From: Sedimenticola_A sp040506425 | GTDB taxonomy: Bacteria > Pseudomonadota > Gammaproteobacteria > Chromatiales > Chromatiaceae | DNA length: 64,000 nucleotides | Direction: 5' to 3' | Assembly: GCA_965224515.1 (NCBI GenBank) | Contig: OZ245051.1 | Span: forward strand, 3,348,001-3,412,000 | In this document: one piece after another, positions 18,138 through 27,703 of the stretch | Layout: each line of letters starts with the position of its first letter | Numbering within the stretch: position 1 is the first letter of the stretch | Made by a program: the position numbers and the translations under genes | Notes under the pieces: model-generated | Databases searched by the model: none | What the model was told of the DNA's origin: nothing | Seen by the model: the letters and a program-made list of their open reading frames with translations, nothing else

Positions 18138-19547
18138 TCAGGCCGACGCTTCGCGCCGGGTGATAAACTCCAGGGCCATGTCGATACGCCGCAGGCAGGC
18201 TTCTTTGCCTACCAGTTCAAGGGTCACATCGATGCCGGGGGACGCGGCACGACCAACCACGGCCACCCGCAGGGGCTGGGCAACCTTTCCCATCTTCAGC
18301 TCCAGCTCTTCGGAGACATCCTGCACCAGCTTGTGCAGCGCCTCACCACTCCACTCATCCTGGGCTTCCAGGGCCGCCCGCATCCGCTCCAGGGGCTCAC
18401 GGGCCACGGGGCGCAGGTTCTTCTTGGCGGCGGTCTCGTCAAAGGCTTCGAAGTCCCTGTAGAAGAAGGCGCTGATCTCGGCCATCTCAACCAGGGTCTT
18501 GGCACGCTCCTGCTGGGCCTTGACCACTTCCACCAGGTCGGGACCTTCAGTGGGATCGATTCCCAAGCGCCCCATGTGTGGGCTCAGCAGGTGGGCAATA
18601 TGCAGGGGATCGCTCTCCTTGATGTAGTGCTGGTTCAGCCACATCAGTTTCTCGGTATTGAAGCTGGAGGCGCCCTTGTTGACATCTTCCACATCAAAAA
18701 GCTGGATCATCTCCTCGGTGCTGAACACCTCCTGGTCACCGTGGGACCAGCCCAGGCGCACCAGGTAGTTGAGCAGGGCCTCGGGAAGGTAACCATCCTC
18801 CATGTACTGCATCACGCTCACCGCGCCATGGCGCTTTGAGAGGCGGGCCCCGTCGTCGCCGAGAATCATCGGCAAGTGGGCAAATTTTGGCAGTTCCCAG
18901 CCCATGGCCTGGAAAATATTGATCTGGCGGGGGGTGTTGTTGATGTGGTCATCTCCACGCACCACGTGGTTGATGCCCATATCGTGATCGTCAACCACCA
19001 CGGTCAGGTTGTATGTAGGAGAGCCGTCGGTACGACGGATGATCAGGTCATCCAGCTCTTCATTGTTGAATACCACCCTGCCCCGCACCATGTCGTCCAC
19101 CACCACGGAGCCGTCGACAGGATTGCTGAAGCGGATCACGTGGGGTTCGTTGGGATCAATCTGCTTTCCGCGGCAGTGGCCGTCATACCTGGGCTTCTGC
19201 TTGTTCGCCATGGCGGTCTCGCGCAGGTCATCCAGCCGCTCCTTGGAGCAGTTGCAGCGGTAGGCCAGGCCCTTGTCCATCAACTCGTCGATCACCTCGT
19301 TGTAGCGATCAAAACGTTTGGTCTGGTAGAAGGGACCTTCGTCGTACTCCAGTCCAAGCCAGGTCATCCCCTCAAGAATGGCGTTGACCGACTCGGCGGT
19401 TGAGCGTTCAAGGTCGGTATCTTCAATACGAAGGACAAACAACCCCCCGTGCTTGCGGGCGAAGAGCCATGAAAAGAGTGCGGTGCGGGCGCCGCCTACG
19501 TGAAGGTAGCCGGTGGGGCTGGGTGCAAATCGGGTACGAATGGTCAT
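18138..19547 (-). CDS. gltX: Glutamate--tRNA ligase
   Basis: The 469-residue product starts MTIRTRFAPSPTGYLHVGGART, with the HIGH-type motif, and carries ARLSKRHGA (the KMSKS equivalent), the Zn-region CNCSKERL...C, and the helical anticodon domain at the C-terminus. It ligates glutamate to tRNA-Glu, which is encoded in two copies about 2 kb downstream. The frame is open to 19646, but the ATG at 19547 matches the family N-terminus; the extra 33 residues are not homologous-looking. It lies directly upstream of glnS on the same strand. Confidence 0.97.
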   Translation of the reverse strand: MTIRTRFAPSPTGYLHVGGARTALFSWLFARKHGGLFVLRIEDTDLERSTAESVNAILEGMTWLGLEYDEGPFYQTKRFDRYNEVIDELMDKGLAYRCNCSKERLDDLRETAMANKQKPRYDGHCRGKQIDPNEPHVIRFSNPVDGSVVVDDMVRGRVVFNNEELDDLIIRRTDGSPTYNLTVVVDDHDMGINHVVRGDDHINNTPRQINIFQAMGWELPKFAHLPMILGDDGARLSKRHGAVSVMQYMEDGYLPEALLNYLVRLGWSHGDQEVFSTEEMIQLFDVEDVNKGASSFNTEKLMWLNQHYIKESDPLHIAHLLSPHMGRLGIDPTEGPDLVEVVKAQQERAKTLVEMAEISAFFYRDFEAFDETAAKKNLRPVAREPLERMRAALEAQDEWSGEALHKLVQDVSEELELKMGKVAQPLRVAVVGRAASPGIDVTLELVGKEACLRRIDMALEFITRREASA

Positions 19548-19865
19548 TTTCTCAGTGTTTGTCTGGTGAACCGGAAAAAACGGCCATTTTAGCAGAAGCG
19601 GGCCAAAAGACGCAGAAACATTCCTGCAGTTTCTCTTCGCGGCCAAATAGGCCCGCCTGCATCAATCGCGAGAGCCGGCATCCATCTTTTCAAGCAGGCT
19701 ACGATGTTAATGACTGAAGCTGGATTACCCCCGGCAACACGATGGAATTAAAAGGTTTTCTCCCAAACCGAAATCCGCACGACTGCTATATTTACCTGAG
19801 GAGCCTGATCCAAATCAGCTGATCAATCACTGTGCTTTGGGTAAACAGAACGGACTGACGGGAAT
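19548..19865. promoter_or_regulatory. 318-bp divergent region gltX / GGDEF-EAL gene with an extended -10
   Basis: No gene is seen. TGCTATATT at 19784-19792 is an extended -10-like sequence for the rightward GGDEF/EAL gene, with no good -35. An imperfect palindrome CTGATCCAAATCAG follows at 19805-19818; it resembles FNR half-sites but has mismatches in both outer positions, so it is noted only. Confidence 0.35.
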
Positions 19866-22790
19866 ATGGGAAACCCAGACAACAACCTGCTCGTATCCCA
19901 ATCAGAGCAGGAGACCGACTACATCAGATCGGAACAGGCACGCATCATCTATATGCAGGCCCCGATTTCCAATATCACGGTAATTGTCATCTCCACCCTC
20001 TTCTACTTCGTGCTCACCTCCAGGGTGGACGACCAAGTCATCGGCTACTGGACCGCGGCCCTGTACATCAGTGCACTGATTCGACTGACCCTGTGGTACC
20101 TCCGTACCAAAAGGCCTGAAATGGCCCCCGACACGACCTGGCTCAACCTATACATCACGGCATGCGCCCTGGTCGGCATATCATGGAGCATTATCTACCC
20201 GCTCATCTACCAGGCCAATGACCAAGTGGTCACCATCGCCCTCTTCATGCTGGTGTTCGGCATCATCGGGTCGGCAGTGCCAATTCTCAACATCTCAATC
20301 CGCGCTTTTTTGGTCTACACCTATCCCCAGGCCCTGATGCTGGGCTTTACCCTGTTTCTATTTGAGGATGAGCTGTACAGATGGCTGATCCTGGCCCTGT
20401 TGATCTACCTGGTGATGACCACACTGTTCACCCGCAATGCCAACCGCAACACATTGAGAGCGATTCAGCTTCAATCTGAAAACCAATCCCTGATCGCCAG
20501 GTTGAATCAGGAAATAGATCAACGCGAAACACTCATCGAGAAAAGGACAGAACAGCTCAAGGAGAACAACCAGGCACTGGTGTCAGAAATTAAGGAGAGA
20601 AAGCAGGTTGAGCTGTTTCAATCACAGGAAAAGATAATTTTAGAGCGTATATCCCGGGGAAAAGCCCAGCTTAAGGAGATTCTGGATGATATCGTTCTAT
20701 TGGCGGAGAGCCAGACAACAGATCTGATGGGGTCGATTCTTTTACTCGAGGGCAATACGCTCCGTCACGGTTCAGCCCCCAGCCTGCCAGGGGCCTATAC
20801 CGACTTGATCGACGGCCTGCAGACCGGTCCTGGCATCGGTTCGTGCGGTACAGCAGCCAATAACAACGAACGGGTGATCGTCGAAAATGTGAAAACCGAC
20901 CCCCTGTGGGCAGATTTCAGTGACCTTGGGGAGAAATATGGTTTCGCTGCCTGCTGGTCCGAGCCCATATTCGACTCGGCAAAAAAGGTCATCGGTACCT
21001 TCGTACTCTATCACCACCAGCCATCCAGACCTGATGCCCACGAGGTTATGGTGATCGAGACCATGGCCCAGATAGCCAGTATCGCGATCGAGCGCAGCAG
21101 AACAGTGGAGAAGCTGCGCCAGTCGGCGACCATCTTCCAGAGTACCCTGGAGGGAGTGATCATCACCGAGCCCAATGGCGATATCGTGGATGTGAACAAC
21201 GCTTTTGAGAACATAACCGGTTATTCACGGGAAGATATCATCGGCCAGAACCCCCGGATATTACATTCAGGCAGGCACGATGCAGAGTTCTACAACGAAC
21301 TCTGGGGCATCCTGAGCAAAACCGGACAATGGAGGGGGGAGATCTGGAACCGCCGCAAGAGTGGTGAAGTCTATCCTGAGTGGCTCAATATCAGCAGCAT
21401 ATCCGACAGCAAGGGCACCATTACCAACTATATCGGCGTCTTCTCGGACATCACATCGATAAAACGCTCGGAAGAGGAGCTTGACCACCTCGCCCACCAT
21501 GACCCCCTGACCGACCTGCCCAACCGGCTGCTCTTCAACTCCCACCTGGAACAGACAATCAAGCATGCCAAGAGGAACAACTCCGTCTTCGCAGTGCTTT
21601 TCATGGACCTGGACCGGTTCAAGAACATCAATGACAGTCTCGGCCACAAGGCTGGAGACCAGCTGCTGGAGCAGTTGGCGGACAGATTGAAGGACACCGT
21701 CAGGGTGGATGACATCGTGGCCAGAATCAGCGGTGATGAGTTTGTGATTCTGCTGGAGGATATTGAGAACGCCGAGAATACCGCGATTACCGTTGAGAAG
21801 ATCATGACCATCTTCAACCATCCGTTCATGTTGGATGAGCATGAGATCCGCATCACGGCCAGTGTGGGTATCAGCCTCTACCCTGCCAATGGAGAGAATG
21901 TCGCATCCCTGTTGCGTAATGCGGACGCCGCAATGTATCGCGCAAAGGACGAGGGAAGAAACACCTACCAGTTCTACAACCAGGAGATGACGAGCATCGC
22001 TTTCGAGCGGGTAGTCATGGAGACCGCTTTGCGGGTGGCCCTGACCAACCACGAGTTTCACCTGCTCTACCAGCCCCAGGTGGATATACAAAGCGGCAAA
22101 CTGATCGGCGCCGAGGCGTTGATTCGCTGGAACCACCCGGAAATCGGCGAAGTTCTGCCCAACAAATTCATACCCCTGGCGGAGGAAAACGGCCTGATAC
22201 TTGAAATCGGCGACTGGGTGCTTGATACCGCCTGCGCCCAGGGCGTCCGCTGGATTACAGCGGGTCTCGACTATGGACGCGTCTCGGTGAATATCGCCCT
22301 GCCCCAGCTGCAACAGAGTGATTTCGTGGACAGGGTGAAGGAGACATTGGAGAAAACAGGACTGGCTCCAAGCCGGCTGGAACTTGAAGTAACAGAGAGC
22401 TTCATCATGCAGAACACCGAGCATGCGATTCAGCAGCTGGAGGCACTACGCGTACTCGGGGTTCGGATATCCATCGATGATTTCGGTACAGGCTACTCAT
22501 CCATGAGTTACCTGAAGCTGCTGCCCATCGACAAACTCAAGATCGACCAGTCCTTCGTCCGGGATATCCCCCACGACCCAAATGACATGGCCATTACGGA
22601 GGCGGTCATTGCCCTGGGCAAGGCCCTGGATCTGCAGATCATTGCCGAGGGGGTGGAAACTGAAGAGCAGGCCGACTTCCTGAAGCAGAAGGGCTGCCAA
22701 CAGGCCCAGGGTTACCTCTACAGTCGCCCCATCCATGCAGACAGGTTGGCAGAAGATTATTCAACGGTATCTGAAGAGAGGGCATCCTGA
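19866..22790 (+). CDS. Membrane-bound GAF-PAS-GGDEF-EAL c-di-GMP regulator
   Basis: The 974-residue product has an N-terminal region of about six hydrophobic segments (35-200), a short coiled coil (205-265), a GAF domain (about 265-420), a PAS domain (about 425-545, NITGYSREDIIGQNPRIL), then GGDEF (about 548-710) and EAL (about 720-965). The cyclase signature is SGDEF (near 621), a common active variant, preceded by an inhibitory-site RVDD. The phosphodiesterase side has EALIRW, EVTES, DDFGTGYSS, K-DQSFV and AEGVET, so both activities look intact. Predicted function: turnover of cyclic di-GMP in response to a signal sensed at the membrane or by GAF/PAS. It stands alone; tRNA-Val follows. Confidence 0.93.
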   Translation: MGNPDNNLLVSQSEQETDYIRSEQARIIYMQAPISNITVIVISTLFYFVLTSRVDDQVIGYWTAALYISALIRLTLWYLRTKRPEMAPDTTWLNLYITACALVGISWSIIYPLIYQANDQVVTIALFMLVFGIIGSAVPILNISIRAFLVYTYPQALMLGFTLFLFEDELYRWLILALLIYLVMTTLFTRNANRNTLRAIQLQSENQSLIARLNQEIDQRETLIEKRTEQLKENNQALVSEIKERKQVELFQSQEKIILERISRGKAQLKEILDDIVLLAESQTTDLMGSILLLEGNTLRHGSAPSLPGAYTDLIDGLQTGPGIGSCGTAANNNERVIVENVKTDPLWADFSDLGEKYGFAACWSEPIFDSAKKVIGTFVLYHHQPSRPDAHEVMVIETMAQIASIAIERSRTVEKLRQSATIFQSTLEGVIITEPNGDIVDVNNAFENITGYSREDIIGQNPRILHSGRHDAEFYNELWGILSKTGQWRGEIWNRRKSGEVYPEWLNISSISDSKGTITNYIGVFSDITSIKRSEEELDHLAHHDPLTDLPNRLLFNSHLEQTIKHAKRNNSVFAVLFMDLDRFKNINDSLGHKAGDQLLEQLADRLKDTVRVDDIVARISGDEFVILLEDIENAENTAITVEKIMTIFNHPFMLDEHEIRITASVGISLYPANGENVASLLRNADAAMYRAKDEGRNTYQFYNQEMTSIAFERVVMETALRVALTNHEFHLLYQPQVDIQSGKLIGAEALIRWNHPEIGEVLPNKFIPLAEENGLILEIGDWVLDTACAQGVRWITAGLDYGRVSVNIALPQLQQSDFVDRVKETLEKTGLAPSRLELEVTESFIMQNTEHAIQQLEALRVLGVRISIDDFGTGYSSMSYLKLLPIDKLKIDQSFVRDIPHDPNDMAITEAVIALGKALDLQIIAEGVETEEQADFLKQKGCQQAQGYLYSRPIHADRLAEDYSTVSEERAS

Positions 22791-22879
22791 CAGAACAGGG
22801 GGGCCACAGTACTTTAGGTGCTCTTGCCAAAATCAGGCCCTGTCTGTAAGATTCCGCATCCCTTGAAGAGACCCTCTTC

Positions 22880-22954
22880 GGGCGGTTAGCTCAGCGGGAG
22901 AGCACTGCCTTCACACGGCAGGGGTCACTGGTTCGAACCCAGTACCGCCCACCA
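22880..22954 (+). tRNA. tRNA-Val (CAC)
   Basis: A 75-nt cloverleaf with encoded CCA; acceptor GGGCGGT/ACCGCCC, anticodon stem CTGCC/GGCAG with loop TTCACAC (anticodon CAC), T-arm CTGGTTCGAACCCAG. Single gene, followed by a hairpin. Confidence 0.95.
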
Positions 22955-22971
22955 ATTTAATCAATAAGTTA

Positions 22972-22999
22972 AAGCCGGCTTTTAACCGGCTCTCTTATT
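22972..22999 (+). terminator. Hairpin after tRNA-Val
   Basis: AGCCGG / CCGGCT stem with a short loop and an imperfect T-rich tail (CTCTTATTTT). Confidence 0.55.
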
Positions 23000-23001
23000 T
23001 T

Positions 23002-23553
23002 CTAACTGTCAGTTCCTGTGGCCTTGTGGGAGCCTGGCGGATTATAGATACCGATGTATTCACCCCTGACCTCGTCGGCATCCAGAAGATGATCACTGCC
23101 CTTCTCTTTTGGGGGCGCAAAGCGTTTATTATCCTTTTCGACATCATGGGGATACATCTGGTCACGCAGAGAGCGCATCTCCCCCTTCAGTGCCCAGACC
23201 ATATCACCGATCTGGTCACGGTTTGTACAGCTGCTTTTGGCCATAAAAAAGAGGCCAAGACCGATTGCATAGCCAAACAGGGAGACGTAAACCGGGACCT
23301 TAAAGCTCGAGGTGTCTTCCATAACCTGTTGATGAACAGGGGAGTTCCGGTTATTGGCCCAATCGTCTTCACTGTTGACAAAGTTATGGAACAGGGCGAT
23401 GGATGAGGCTGCAAGTACAACCCCCCCGAGGGCGCCAAAGAGGCTGGTTTTCAGCTGGCAGGATTTTTTCTTATGGCCCAGGGTGCTGAGTTCAAGGTTG
23501 ATCTCTTTCAGCCGGTCATAATCAGAAAAACCCGTATTTGCAGCACTACCCAT
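23002..23553 (-). CDS. Uncharacterised inner-membrane protein with two transmembrane segments
   Basis: A 183-residue product that I do not recognise. An N-terminal cytosolic helix with heptad-like leucines (DYDRLKEINLELSTLG) precedes a first hydrophobic segment (SLFGALGGVVLAASSIALFH, about 40-58) and a second (VYVSLFGYAIGLGLFFMA, about 90-107), then a charged C-terminal tail. The start at 23553 is chosen over the upstream 23586 because GGAG lies about 9 bases before the ATG. It is encoded between tRNA-Val and an unknown gene on the opposite strand, and no functional context is visible. Confidence 0.6.
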   Translation of the reverse strand: MGSAANTGFSDYDRLKEINLELSTLGHKKKSCQLKTSLFGALGGVVLAASSIALFHNFVNSEDDWANNRNSPVHQQVMEDTSSFKVPVYVSLFGYAIGLGLFFMAKSSCTNRDQIGDMVWALKGEMRSLRDQMYPHDVEKDNKRFAPPKEKGSDHLLDADEVRGEYIGIYNPPGSHKATGTDS

Positions 23554-23712
23554 AGATCTACTACTCCAACGTAAAAGGTACAACAAACGTCAATCAGATA
23601 ACTTTACCCCACAACTGGATCTGCTGAAAATAAAATTTACTCGGGAGAGTGCAACCCGGCTTTATACCTGTGATAGAGGCATCACAGGGGCAGATCGGCT
23701 AAACTTAAAAGC

Positions 23713-24306
23713 ATGAAACATTTCATGAAACCCCACTTTCTGGGTGACGAACAGCGCCAGGCGCTGGAACTGCTGATAGACAAGCTCAGGATCGGCGATC
23801 TGGAGAGCCGCGAACTCTTCATCCGGGCCCTGGAGTACGAGCTCGCGGAGTACGAAGAGCTTGAAGAAGAGGCCGAGGCCGCTTCTGCACCTGGCATTTC
23901 CGGTGATTCTGACATGCTGGCGGTCAGCTCCGCTGTGGACAACCTTCTCACTGCTCTGGACGCCCTCACGGCGGGGAAAAAAGCGCGCATTACAAGGCGC
24001 CTCTCCGCCGACGACAACTTCTCACGGGACCACGACGGGCGTTACCTCTCGGCGCTTGAAATTGAACTGGCCCGTCTCTCCAGGGCCTGCGGGAGTGAGA
24101 GTGCCAAAACGAAACCCGCCTCCCTGAGCGCCCCTGACCAGAAACTGATCGGCATGATGGCCGAGGCCTACGAGGAGTGTTTCGAGAAGACCCCCTCTCC
24201 GAAAAAAGGGCAGCCTTTTGCCAGGCTGGTTGCTGGCGTTGTGGATATATGCCAGCTCAAGACCCCGGTGGATGAGGCCGCTCTCTCGCGCATCATCGAC
24301 CGTTGA
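23713..24306 (+). CDS. Uncharacterised acidic helical protein
   Basis: A 197-residue soluble protein with no signal peptide or membrane segment, which I do not recognise. It is rich in Glu/Leu/Ala and predicted mostly helical: an N-terminal LGDEQRQALELLIDKL helix, an acidic low-complexity run (YEELEEEAEAAS, about 48-60) and a C-terminal four-helix-like stretch ending in ALSRIIDR. The ATG at 23713 has no strong ribosome site. Codon usage looks like the neighbouring genes. It is divergent from the membrane protein upstream and convergent with the RND exporter; palindromic repeats fill the gap to the latter. Confidence 0.6.
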   Translation: MKHFMKPHFLGDEQRQALELLIDKLRIGDLESRELFIRALEYELAEYEELEEEAEAASAPGISGDSDMLAVSSAVDNLLTALDALTAGKKARITRRLSADDNFSRDHDGRYLSALEIELARLSRACGSESAKTKPASLSAPDQKLIGMMAEAYEECFEKTPSPKKGQPFARLVAGVVDICQLKTPVDEAALSRIIDR

Positions 24307-24448
24307 AGGTGCAATACGCTTCACTATTGCACCCTACGGACCTGATTCCCCAGACAATTAAGTCTGTGAGCAGGTTATCGCCCAGGGGGACTGGGCTCCT
24401 ACAGCAGAAAATCAACAATGCAGGGTGTAAACGGTGCAATACGCTCCG
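24307..24448. repeat. Convergent gap with three short palindromic repeats
   Basis: Two copies of the GGTGCAATACGCT...ATTGCACCCT palindrome (24310-24337 and 24434-24463, the second overlapping the 3' end of the exporter gene) and one copy of the TTATCGCCCAG...GGGCTCCTACAG palindrome (24374-24403). The same families recur at 30-36 kb and at 56.7 kb. Confidence 0.75.
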
Positions 24449-26965
24449 CTATTGCACCCTGCCTGTATCAAACGCCCGGAACTTCACGATCAGCAGGGGC
24501 AGCAGGGTCAGGTTGGCAATCAGTGCAACCACCATCGCTATGCCGGTAAGAATCCCGAAATTAATCGTGGGAATAAAGTTTGAGAGGACCAGGATCGAGA
24601 AACCCAGGGTGATGGTCACCGAGGTGTAGTAGATCGCCCGGCCCACGCTGGCGTGACTGCGGCGAACAGCGGCCCAGTAGTCCCCATCCAGGGCAAATTC
24701 ATCCCTGAAGCGGTGCACGTAGTGAATGGTGTCATCCACACCGATTCCAATGGTGATGGCCGCAATGGTGATGGTCATCATATCCAGGGATATCCCCAGC
24801 CAGCCCATCAGCCCCAGAATCAGCCCGGCGGCGACAATGGTCGGCACCACACCGATCAGGGCGAGCTTGAGAGATCGAAACAGTATCAACAGCATCACCA
24901 TGATGGCGGCGAAAACCGCACTCAGGGTCAGGATTTGTGATTTGAACAGGCTCTGTAGCACGTTATTGTAGAGCACCAGCATGCCTGAGAGATGGACCTG
25001 CTCCTCCTCCAGGCCGAGTTTTTCCACCAGGTCGCTTTTGATCTTTTTCAGCAGAACATCGCGCTTGAGGTTGATATCGGAGTCGATGACACGAATACCG
25101 AAGCGCACCTGGTTGCCATCCTCGGACATGTAGGGATCGAACAGCGTGCTTTTAATATCTTCCGGCAGCCGCTTGTGCATCACCGCCAGTGTGATGTTGT
25201 CCAGGGGCTGGTCGTTGTTGAGCTGGGTAAGCAGCTGCATGGTGGTGGAGATGGAGAGCACCTTACCGGTCTCCGGCAACTCATCCAGGTAGCGGTGAAC
25301 CTCGTCCACCGTCTCCAGTTCAAAGACATTGAACCAGAAACTGTCGCCGCTGATACCGCTCTCCGTAGGATCAAGCTGCTCCAGTTCATCTTCCTCGAAG
25401 CCCTCTTCAGCGGCAAATGCAGCCTCCTCTTCCAGGTACTCGAAGTACGCCTTGCTGGGTTCGAGCACCACGTCCAGGGGGGTTGTTCCACCAAGCTGGC
25501 GGTCGATCAGCACCATGCCCTGGGAGATCTCGGTACTCTCTTTGAAGTAATCGATAAAACGGTTCTCAACCGACAGGCGGGTGATACCGACGACACTCAG
25601 GATGACGATCAACAGGTAGACCAGCAGGGTGGCGTTGCTGTTGCGTTGGATGGTATTTGCCATGAATCGCGTGATGGCTGCTGTCGGATCGTGATGACGC
25701 AGTACCGGCTCACCGGGTTTCATCGGCACCAGGGAGGCGGGAAAGAGCATAAAGGCCAGCAGGAATGCCACACCGACCCCGACAACCATCATCCATCCGA
25801 AGTCCATCACGGGTCGGATACCACTGATCACCAGGGAGCCGAAGGCCACCATGGTGGTCAGGGTGGTATAAAAACTGGGTGCCACCTTGGTGCGCAGTGT
25901 CTCCCGCAGCAGCCACCCCTGCTCTCCCTGCCGGTTCTCTGCCAACAGCTCCTGGTGGCGCACAACCAGGTGCACGGTCAGTGACAGGGTAATGATCAAC
26001 AGCAGGGAGATGAAATTGGAGGAGACCACGGTGACACGCCATTCGAAAAGTCCCAGGTAGCCCACCATGGTGATCACCGCAGTGGTACAGATCAGCATGG
26101 GAACCAGAACCCAGCGCACGCGTTTGAAAGCGAAACCGAGCAGTGTAATCAGGAATATCGCCACCCCTACACCGAATATACTGATGTCGCTGCGTACGAA
26201 ATCGATCATGTCCGAGGCGATCATCGGCACACCGCCCAGGTGAATATCAGCGTTGCCCCGGTAGCCATCGATAATGGATCTGACCGAGGCTATATCGGCC
26301 TGGTCCTGGTCCTGGATCTCGACGGTATAGCGCTTGAAATCCAGTGAAACCCGATCCAGTTGTGCCAGCTCATCGGGGCTCAACTCCTCATTCAGCTGCT
26401 TTACTCTTAATGTTTCGCGTTGTTCCAGCAGCGACTCGTAGCGTTCATCACGCTTGAAATTGATCAACAGCGCGGTGGTTTTGCCGTCAGGACTCGACAA
26501 CAGGTTTTTGTAGAGGGGGCTCTCACTGAACTCCCTGCGCGCCAGCTCGCGGTCGGTATCGGGCTGATCGAGGATACGGATCTGCTTCTGCAGCTCAGTA
26601 AGGGACATCCTTGGGCTGTCTATCAGGGGTACGTCCAGAATACTGGTCACGGAGTCGACCCGCTCCATGGCGGCCAGCTCGTCCCTCAGACTCTTCAGCT
26701 CACCCAGTACAGGGTCGCTGAAGAGATCATCCCTGGGTGAATAGGTGACCACCAGGAAATCATCGGAGCCGTAGCGGGCCCTGATTGAACGGTAGTATCG
26801 CAGGTCCTTGTCGTTCTCCAGCACCAGTGAGTCGGCAGAGGCGTCGAGCTGGAAATCCTTGGCGAAATAGACAGACAGACCAAGTACAAGGATCAACAGT
26901 AGCCAGACGACCAGGGGTCGGGCCAAAGTCAGCCTGTAATAGAGTTCTGCCAGGGTATTCCTCAC
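24449..26965 (-). CDS. RND/MMPL-superfamily exporter
   Basis: The 838-residue inner-membrane protein has the RND duplication: a first TM (RPLVVWLLLILVLGLSVYFA), a large periplasmic loop, a block of five TMs (about 245-430), a second TM near 460, a second periplasmic loop containing an acidic insert (EEEAAFAAEEGFEEDELEQ), and a final TM block with DMMTITIAAITIGIGVDDTIHY, the sterol-sensing/MMPL-type motif with the paired acidic residues. Family members export lipids or hydrophobic molecules with proton antiport; the substrate is unknown. A TTG at 27037 would overlap the upstream gene by 50 bp, whereas the GTG at 26965 has GGAG upstream, so I prefer it. It pairs with the 127-aa membrane protein 22 bp upstream. 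Confidence 0.85.
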   Translation of the reverse strand: MRNTLAELYYRLTLARPLVVWLLLILVLGLSVYFAKDFQLDASADSLVLENDKDLRYYRSIRARYGSDDFLVVTYSPRDDLFSDPVLGELKSLRDELAAMERVDSVTSILDVPLIDSPRMSLTELQKQIRILDQPDTDRELARREFSESPLYKNLLSSPDGKTTALLINFKRDERYESLLEQRETLRVKQLNEELSPDELAQLDRVSLDFKRYTVEIQDQDQADIASVRSIIDGYRGNADIHLGGVPMIASDMIDFVRSDISIFGVGVAIFLITLLGFAFKRVRWVLVPMLICTTAVITMVGYLGLFEWRVTVVSSNFISLLLIITLSLTVHLVVRHQELLAENRQGEQGWLLRETLRTKVAPSFYTTLTTMVAFGSLVISGIRPVMDFGWMMVVGVGVAFLLAFMLFPASLVPMKPGEPVLRHHDPTAAITRFMANTIQRNSNATLLVYLLIVILSVVGITRLSVENRFIDYFKESTEISQGMVLIDRQLGGTTPLDVVLEPSKAYFEYLEEEAAFAAEEGFEEDELEQLDPTESGISGDSFWFNVFELETVDEVHRYLDELPETGKVLSISTTMQLLTQLNNDQPLDNITLAVMHKRLPEDIKSTLFDPYMSEDGNQVRFGIRVIDSDINLKRDVLLKKIKSDLVEKLGLEEEQVHLSGMLVLYNNVLQSLFKSQILTLSAVFAAIMVMLLILFRSLKLALIGVVPTIVAAGLILGLMGWLGISLDMMTITIAAITIGIGVDDTIHYVHRFRDEFALDGDYWAAVRRSHASVGRAIYYTSVTITLGFSILVLSNFIPTINFGILTGIAMVVALIANLTLLPLLIVKFRAFDTGRVQ

Positions 26966-26987
26966 TGTACTACTGCTCCATTTTTGA

Positions 26988-27371
26988 TCAATGCAGTCTT
27001 TTCTGAATGAACGGAACCAACATGAAGGCCCCGACAATCCAGAGAACCGGCGACCATGAGCCGACCAGTACCATCAACGACTTGGCCCCGGCGAAGGGCA
27101 ACAGGGCCAGGGCCATCACGCACATCAGTCCCCAGGAGAGACTGAAGGCGGCGATCCCCACCTTGACCCCCCTTGGCATTCTGCTCACCGGCTTGTCGGG
27201 ATCCACCCGCGAGGTGGCCAGTGACCACAGACCGTAGGCTACCAGCAGGGAGATCAGTACCAGGTAAACCCACCGTTCGGGCATGCCGGAGATGGCATCA
27301 GCTCTCAGAAAATAGACGCCACCCACAACCAGTGCGGCGACCAGAGCGAAAAGCAGTTTAGATGACTTCAT
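26988..27371 (-). CDS. Small four-transmembrane protein upstream of the RND exporter
   Basis: A 127-residue, very hydrophobic protein with four predicted membrane helices (about 7-22, 35-50, 72-93 and 98-118) joined by short basic loops. I recognise no family. The stop at 26988 is 22 bp from the GTG start of the RND-family exporter on the same strand, so the two probably form an operon and may act together at the inner membrane; that link is inferred only from position. ATG at 27371. Confidence 0.65.
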   Translation of the reverse strand: MKSSKLLFALVAALVVGGVYFLRADAISGMPERWVYLVLISLLVAYGLWSLATSRVDPDKPVSRMPRGVKVGIAAFSLSWGLMCVMALALLPFAGAKSLMVLVGSWSPVLWIVGAFMLVPFIQKRLH

Positions 27372-27509
27372 TGAATATAACTGTGCTTAAGAAAACTCGC
27401 TTATTCTACCTTAAATCACCAGGAATACCCGCCTCTAGCCATTATTAACCCGGTATCTGAATATCTTGTATTAATATGTTGCACAGGCATGTGAAAAGGC
27501 TTAATTTTT

Positions 27510-27655
27510 GGCTCTGTTCCGGTCAAATGTGGAATTCCGAGCATGCCATTGGCAGCTGTAGGTCGGCCTTTAGGCCGACATGTCGGGCTGAAGCCCGACC
27601 TACATGGGTTAACAATTGCTCCGCTGTGATTTCCACACTTGACCGGAACAGAGCC
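27510..27655. mobile_element. 146-bp MITE-like element with 25-bp terminal inverted repeats
   Basis: The ends are a 25-bp inverted repeat (27510-27534 starting GGCTCTGTTCCGG; 27631-27655 ending CCGGAACAGAGCC) with one mismatch. The inside holds the GTAGGTCGGCC/GGCCGACATG palindrome seen elsewhere in the window, and no coding capacity. No convincing target-site duplication is visible. The layout is that of a non-autonomous transposable element; the IS family is not assigned. It lies 48 bp upstream of the phosphoribosyltransferase start. Confidence 0.75.
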
Positions 27656-27703
27656 GTATTTAATGCCCAACCTTTGACTTCCGCCCGGAGTGAACCAGCA
27701 ACC

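Noticed and set aside
19805..19818. FNR-like palindrome CTGATCCAAATCAG ahead of the GGDEF/EAL gene
   Set aside because: Both outer positions deviate from consensus and it lies downstream of the best -10, so it is too weak to call.
21267..22424. A 385-codon minus-strand frame opposite the GGDEF/EAL gene
   Set aside because: Shadow of the GGDEF/EAL coding strand.
27476..27703. Longer N-terminus for the phosphoribosyltransferase
   Set aside because: The extension is translated from the MITE-like element; the ATG at 27704 has a ribosome site and the family start.
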